This document shows positions 60,569 through 64,000 of a stretch of DNA of 64,000 nt, in pieces. The position numbers were made by a program, and so were the translations under genes. The notes beneath the pieces are model-generated. The model saw only the letters and a program-made list of their open reading frames with translations. It made no database searches and was not told the origin of the DNA. Positions within the stretch are counted from its first letter, which is position 1. Each line of letters opens with the position of its first letter. The stretch is from Desulfobacillus sp041396245 (lineage in GTDB: Bacteria; Pseudomonadota; Gammaproteobacteria; Burkholderiales; Rhodocyclaceae): contig JAWKYW010000003.1 in the NCBI GenBank assembly GCA_041396245.1, positions 62,001-126,000 of the forward strand, read 5' to 3'.

Positions 60569-61179
60569 GCGCCCCGCACGGCCGCCCGAAGGGCCGCTCC
60601 CGCTGCGGCTGGTGCGGCGACGATCCGCTCTACGTCGCCTACCACGACACCGAGTGGGGCGTGCCGGTGCACGACGACCGGCGGCTGTTCGAATTCCTTA
60701 TCCTCGAGGGCGCCCAGGCCGGGCTGTCCTGGCTCACCATCCTGCGCAAGCGCGAGGCCTACCGCCGCGCCTTCGCCGGCTTCGATGCCGAAAAGGTCGC
60801 CCGCTACGGTGCGCAAGAAGTCAAGCGCCTGCTGTCCGACCCCGGCATCGTGCGCAACCGCCTCAAGGTCGCGGCGGCGATCAACAATGCCCGGTGTTTC
60901 CTCGAGGTGCAGGCGGCCTTCGGCAGCTTCGATGCCTACGTCTGGCGCTTCGTCGACGGCCGGCCGATCGTGAACCAGTGGAAGACCCTCGCCCAGGTGC
61001 CGGCCAGCACGACGGAATCCGAGGCGCTCAGCCGCGACCTCAGGGCGCGCGGTTTCAAGTTCGTCGGCCCGACCATCTGCTACGCCCACATGCAGGCCAC
61101 CGGGATGGTGAACGACCATCTCGTCGGCTGCTTCCGCCATGGTGAAGTGGGCGCGGAACAGGGTAATATTCGCTCATGA
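60565..61179 (+). CDS. tag: DNA-3-methyladenine glycosylase I
   Basis: Tag removes 3-methyladenine from DNA, starting base excision repair. The 204-residue protein has the characteristic zinc-binding residues: Cys in RCGWCGDDPLYVAYHDTEWGVPVHDD near the N terminus, and GPTICYAHMQATGMVNDHLVGCFRH near the C terminus, with LEGAQAGLSWLTILRKREAYRRAFAGFD between. It overlaps the histidine kinase gene by ATGA and the small Cys-rich gene by ATGA, so it is translated within a signalling operon. Confidence 0.95.
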   Translation: MSAPHGRPKGRSRCGWCGDDPLYVAYHDTEWGVPVHDDRRLFEFLILEGAQAGLSWLTILRKREAYRRAFAGFDAEKVARYGAQEVKRLLSDPGIVRNRLKVAAAINNARCFLEVQAAFGSFDAYVWRFVDGRPIVNQWKTLAQVPASTTESEALSRDLRARGFKFVGPTICYAHMQATGMVNDHLVGCFRHGEVGAEQGNIRS

Positions 61180-61379
61180 GCGCCTGGAGCTGCCCCCACG
61201 ACCTGAACGGCGTCTGCCAGCTGGTGGCCGGCGCCGCCTGCGACCCCGGCATGCGCGGCTGCACCCTGCACGGCAAGGTGCGTTTCGCCAGCGAAGCCAG
61301 CAACCAGCCGCGCAAGCCGGTCAAGGCGGCACAGGCGAAGGCGCCCCAGACGCCCCCCCGGCGCCGTCTGCCAATATAA
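61176..61379 (+). CDS. Small cysteine-rich protein of unknown function
   Basis: The 67-residue protein has five cysteines, spaced CPHDLNGVC, AACDPGMRGC in the N-terminal half, and a basic Lys/Arg/Pro-rich tail (QPRKPVKAAQAKAPQTPPRRRLPI). The Cys arrangement could bind zinc or an iron-sulfur cluster, but no known motif fits exactly. There is no signal peptide. The start ATG overlaps the tag stop by ATGA, so it is coupled to tag. I have seen similar small proteins in related bacteria but know no function. Confidence 0.7.
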   Translation: MSAWSCPHDLNGVCQLVAGAACDPGMRGCTLHGKVRFASEASNQPRKPVKAAQAKAPQTPPRRRLPI

Positions 61380-61394
61380 CCAAAGTAATAACAA

Positions 61395-61420
61395 GGCGTT
61401 ACTAAAACGCCAAACATTTT
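61395..61420 (+). terminator. Weak terminator-like hairpin before the GGDEF gene
   Basis: GGCGTT pairs with AACGCC around ACTAA, and AAACATTTTT follows. The short stem and delayed T run make it a weak candidate for ending the kinase-tag unit. Confidence 0.4.
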
Positions 61421-61424
61421 TAGC

Positions 61425-61453
61425 TTGAATTCGTTATTCTTCATACGGATAAC
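61425..61453 (+). promoter_or_regulatory. Candidate promoter of the GGDEF gene
   Basis: TTGAAT (61425-61430) and GATAAC (61448-61453) are separated by 17 bases in an AT-rich patch 32 bases before the start codon. Each box matches four of six consensus positions. Confidence 0.45.
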
Positions 61454-61484
61454 GGGTTTCGAGGCACTCGGGACGGCACGTTCG

Positions 61485-62507
61485 ATGTCAAACAAAATGC
61501 TGCGGGGAACCGCTCCCCTGGATTTTTCCGTCCGGCTGATGGAACAGCTGGTGGTGCCGACCTTCGTCCTCGATGCCGACTGCCGCGTCATCATCTGGAA
61601 CAAGGCCTGCGAGCGCCTCACCGCCATCAGGGCCGAGGAAGTCATCGGCACGCGCGAGCACTGGCGCGGCTTCTACGACACGCCCCGGCCCTGCCTGGCC
61701 GACCTGGTTGCGCAGGGCCGCCTGGGCGAAATCGATGCGCTCTATGCCGACTGGGACGGCAAGGACGGCGCTGCCGAGCTGGCCCACGGTCGCCGCGCCG
61801 AGAACTGGTGCGTCATGCCCCAGGCCGGCACGCGGCTGTATCTGGCCATCGACGCCGGACCGATCTATGACGAATCCGGCAAGCTGGTGGCGGTAGTGGA
61901 AACCCTGCGCGACATGACCGCGCAGAAAGAGGCGCAGGACGAACTGCAGCGGCTGGCCACGCGCGACGGCCTCACCAACGTCGCCAACCGGCGCAGCTTC
62001 GACGACACGCTGAACACGGAATGGCGTCGCGCCTCGCGCGAGTCGCGCGCGCTGTCGCTGCTGATGGTGGACGTCGATTACTTCAAGCCCTACAACGACA
62101 CCTACGGCCACCAGGGCGGCGACGACTGCCTGCGCCGCGTGGCGGCGGTCCTGGGCGAAGTGGTCAAGCGCGCCAGCGACGCCGTGGCCCGCTACGGCGG
62201 CGAGGAATTCGCCATCCTGCTGCCGGCCACCGAACCGGCCGGCGCCCTCATCGTCGCCGAGCGCATCCGCGCCGCGGTGGCGGCATTGAACCTGCCGCAC
62301 AGCGGTTCGAGTGTCGCCGGCCACGTCACCGTCAGCATCGGCGTCGCCAGCACCAACGATACCGCCGACGGCGTGCCGGCCGGCCTCGTCGCCGCCGCCG
62401 ACGCCGCCCTCTACCGCGCCAAGCACGAAGGACGCAACCGCGTCGCGCAGGCCCCGCAGGAAGGCGTCGCCCCGTCCCTCAGTCCCGCGCCGCCCGCAGC
62501 GCGGTAA
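61485..62507 (+). CDS. PAS-GGDEF diguanylate cyclase
   Basis: The 340-residue protein should make cyclic di-GMP from two GTP. A PAS domain at about residues 15-140 (LMEQLVVPTFVLDADCRVIIWNKACERLTAIRAEEVIG) is followed by a GGDEF domain from about 160 (DELQRLATRDGLTNVANRRSFDDTL). The active site is YGGEEFAIL, the GGEEF form, which is active in known enzymes. An RxxD inhibitory site (RASD) lies five residues before it, so product feedback is likely. ATG 61485 is preferred over an upstream TTG. There is no EAL domain. The 3' end overlaps the convergent MFS gene by 29 bases. Confidence 0.9.
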   Translation: MSNKMLRGTAPLDFSVRLMEQLVVPTFVLDADCRVIIWNKACERLTAIRAEEVIGTREHWRGFYDTPRPCLADLVAQGRLGEIDALYADWDGKDGAAELAHGRRAENWCVMPQAGTRLYLAIDAGPIYDESGKLVAVVETLRDMTAQKEAQDELQRLATRDGLTNVANRRSFDDTLNTEWRRASRESRALSLLMVDVDYFKPYNDTYGHQGGDDCLRRVAAVLGEVVKRASDAVARYGGEEFAILLPATEPAGALIVAERIRAAVAALNLPHSGSSVAGHVTVSIGVASTNDTADGVPAGLVAAADAALYRAKHEGRNRVAQAPQEGVAPSLSPAPPAAR

Positions 62508-63735
62508 GGATCGCCGCACCCTGCAGCAGCGCCACGCCGACCAGCACGGCATTGAAGCGGCCGGCGTCCATGAGCGGGCCGAATACCAGCGGCGACAGCG
62601 CCAGCCCGAGATCCAGTCCGGAATAGACGAAGCCATAGACGCGGCCGTAGGCCCGCTGGCCGAAGCGCGCCGTCGCGGCGCGGCGCACCAGCAGATCGCG
62701 CGAGGGGCCGGCGATGCCGCCAAAGAAGCCCATCGCCGCCATCGCCGGCAGCATGGCCCAGGCCGGCAGCACGCCGGCGGCGATGACGGCGGCCACCAGC
62801 GCCGCCGCCCCGAGCGCCACGGCGATCAACCCTTCGTGCGGGGCGCCGCGTCCCGCCAGCACCCCGCCGGCGGCAATCCCGGCCGCGCCGCCGAGCAGGA
62901 ACGCCGTCAACGTCGTCGCCGCCGCCGCCAGCGTCAGGCCGTACAGCGCGTGCATCAGCGGCGTGGCGTAGTTCTGCAGCGCGCCGAAGGCCATCGTCAC
63001 CAGCAGGAAGAAGGCGAAGCACAGCCACACGGTCGACACGCCGAGGAATCCGAACATCGGCGCCGTCCCGCCGGGACTGACTTTTGCGCCGGGCGCGGCC
63101 TTTTCGGCTTTCGCATCCTGCGCATCCTTCGCGTCCTTTGCGCTGTCGCCGTCCAGGGCCGTGGCCTCGCGGCCGAACCAGACCACGATCCAGGCCAGCG
63201 CGCCGAGCGCCGCCGCGCCCAGCGCCGCCGTCCGCCAGCCCGCCGCTGCGGCGATGCCGGCGAGGAACACCGGCGCGATCGCCCAGCCGAGGTTGCCCGC
63301 CAGGCCATGCACGGAAAACGCCTGGCCGAGCCGCGCCGTCGCCACCTTGCGATTGAGCACCGTGAAGTCGGCCGGATGGAAGACGCTGTTGCCCAGCCCG
63401 GCCAAAGCACCGACCGCGAGCAGCGCGGCATAGCTGTTCGCCGCGGCGAGCAGCAGCGCGGCAAGCACGAAGCAGGCGATGCCGGCCAGCAGCACGCGCC
63501 GCGGCCCGACACGGTCCACCACGAAGCCGGACAGCGCCTGCCCCACCCCCGACACCACGAAGAAGGCCGTCATCATCGCCCCGGCCTGGGTGAAGCTGAG
63601 GCCGAACTCCGGCATCAGCCAGGGAAACAGCGGCGGCAGCAGCAGGTGGAAGAAATGCGAGACGGCGTGGGCGAAGCCGATCAGCAGCACGGCCTGGCGA
63701 CCGGTGCGCTCGAAAACAGGAACGGAAGCATTCAT
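62479..63735 (-). CDS. MFS transporter (FSR-like)
   Basis: The 418-residue transporter has about 12 hydrophobic helices in two halves. The N-terminal sequence GFAHAVSHFFHLLLPPLFPWLMPEFGLSFTQAGAMMTAFF and GLGNSVFHPADFTVLN resemble fosmidomycin-resistance (FSR) MFS proteins. VDRVGPRRVLLAGI is the loop 2-3 motif. The central cytoplasmic loop carries an Ala/Lys/Asp-rich insertion (AKDAKDAQDAKAEKAAPGAK, about residues 203-222). The substrate is unknown; closest known relatives expel drugs or small acids. It is divergent from the last, partial gene. Confidence 0.85.
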   Translation of the reverse strand: MNASVPVFERTGRQAVLLIGFAHAVSHFFHLLLPPLFPWLMPEFGLSFTQAGAMMTAFFVVSGVGQALSGFVVDRVGPRRVLLAGIACFVLAALLLAAANSYAALLAVGALAGLGNSVFHPADFTVLNRKVATARLGQAFSVHGLAGNLGWAIAPVFLAGIAAAAGWRTAALGAAALGALAWIVVWFGREATALDGDSAKDAKDAQDAKAEKAAPGAKVSPGGTAPMFGFLGVSTVWLCFAFFLLVTMAFGALQNYATPLMHALYGLTLAAAATTLTAFLLGGAAGIAAGGVLAGRGAPHEGLIAVALGAAALVAAVIAAGVLPAWAMLPAMAAMGFFGGIAGPSRDLLVRRAATARFGQRAYGRVYGFVYSGLDLGLALSPLVFGPLMDAGRFNAVLVGVALLQGAAILTALRAARD

Positions 63736-63873
63736 GGATTAACTCGTTTAGGCCTTTATTATTGCATTTCCGACTGGCTTGCCGAAGAATGCCGGAGTCG
63801 GCGGCACGGGATCGGGCGCTACCCGCGGGACCCGGATCGAACGCAACGGCGCGGCACACTCGGGAGGAAAGGC
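63736..63873. other. Intergenic region between the MFS gene and the last, partial gene
   Basis: This 138-base gap separates two divergent genes. The end nearest the MFS gene is AT-rich (TTTATTATTGCATTT on the plus strand) and should hold the MFS promoter, but I could not fix -35/-10 boxes. The other end holds the ribosome site of the partial gene. Confidence 0.5.
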
Positions 63874-64000
63874 ATGGAACAGACGTTCGGCGTGGCACGC
63901 CTGCGCACGCGCAGCATCGACCGCTTTCAGGCAGGCGTGCACGAGAACTTCCTGCCCCTCGAATTCGCCGCGCCGCGCAGCGACGTCTTCCTCGCCACGC
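63874..64000 (+). CDS. N-terminal fragment of an unidentified protein, perhaps an AraC-type regulator
   Basis: Only the first 42 residues are visible (MEQTFGVARLRTRSIDRFQ... ending DVFLAT), and the gene runs off the window. GGGAGGAAA lies ideally upstream of the ATG. The segment resembles the N-terminal part of AraC-type regulators with a cupin-like sensor domain, but without the HTH domain this is only a guess. It is divergent from the MFS gene, the usual position of a transporter's regulator. Confidence 0.45.
   Translation, partial: MEQTFGVARLRTRSIDRFQAGVHENFLPLEFAAPRSDVFLAT

Overview
The window is a GC-rich chromosomal segment from a betaproteobacterium, most likely of the Rhodocyclales/Nitrosomonadales type. 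That placement rests on gene order: lysC followed by tRNA-Ser and tRNA-Arg, surE-pcm-nlpD-rpoS, thrS-infC-rpmI-rplT-pheST-ihfA-merR-tRNA-Pro, tig-clpP-clpX-lon-hupB-tRNAs-ppiD, dapA-bamC, a betaproteobacterial DUF7931-type protein, and hpnCDE. The genus cannot be fixed by reading alone. Almost all of it is ordinary, densely packed core genome. I see no phage, plasmid, insertion sequence, CRISPR array, integrase or rRNA operon.

Layout: 1-1400 holds the end of an srkA-like kinase, a SYLF protein and two tRNAs. 1465-6800 has lysC, a small HTH protein behind an AT-rich palindromic region, a radical SAM/queD divergent pair, tRNA-Ser with a truncated second copy, rlmD and a DUF7931-type protein. 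6900-11150 has a repeat-bearing lipoprotein, then dapA-bamC-metallohydrolase and a histone-deacetylase-like enzyme. 11279-16112 is moxR-DUF58-transglutaminase-mltB. 16116-19314 is surE-pcm-nlpD-rpoS on the minus strand. 19352-28980 is a long minus-strand run of translation and replication genes: methyltransferase-rnhA-dnaQ-tRNA-Val-thrS-infC-rpmI-rplT-pheS-pheT-ihfA-merR-tRNA-Pro. 29008-31247 is gloB and mltD. 31261-37854 is a Yej-type oligopeptide ABC transporter, with fabI divergent from it. 38822-47522 is the protein quality-control block (ppiD, two tRNAs, hupB, lon, clpX, clpP, tig, tRNA-Leu). 47593-50615 is hpnCDE for squalene. 50725-54158 holds two divergent gene pairs (ybbA/tesA and selD/mnmH) separated by REP-like repeats. 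54754-64000 is a signalling block: two PAS histidine kinases, tag, a small Cys-rich protein, a GGDEF protein, an MFS transporter and the start of one more gene.

Functional themes: envelope maintenance (bamC, mltB, mltD, nlpD, ppiD, SYLF, the MoxR/transglutaminase cluster), stress proteolysis (tig/clpPX/lon with a convincing heat-shock promoter on lon, and rpoS), tRNA modification (queD, selD with mnmH) and squalene synthesis. I did not find a clearly new multi-gene system. The observations most worth a second look are non-coding: a 5'-half copy of tRNA-Ser directly upstream of the intact gene; REP-like repeats whose GTAGG ends provide the TAG stop codons of all four convergent genes around them; two neighbouring divergent gene pairs whose start codons overlap within one CATG; an ATC start codon for infC; and a heat-shock promoter in front of lon whose -10 sits inside an inverted repeat.
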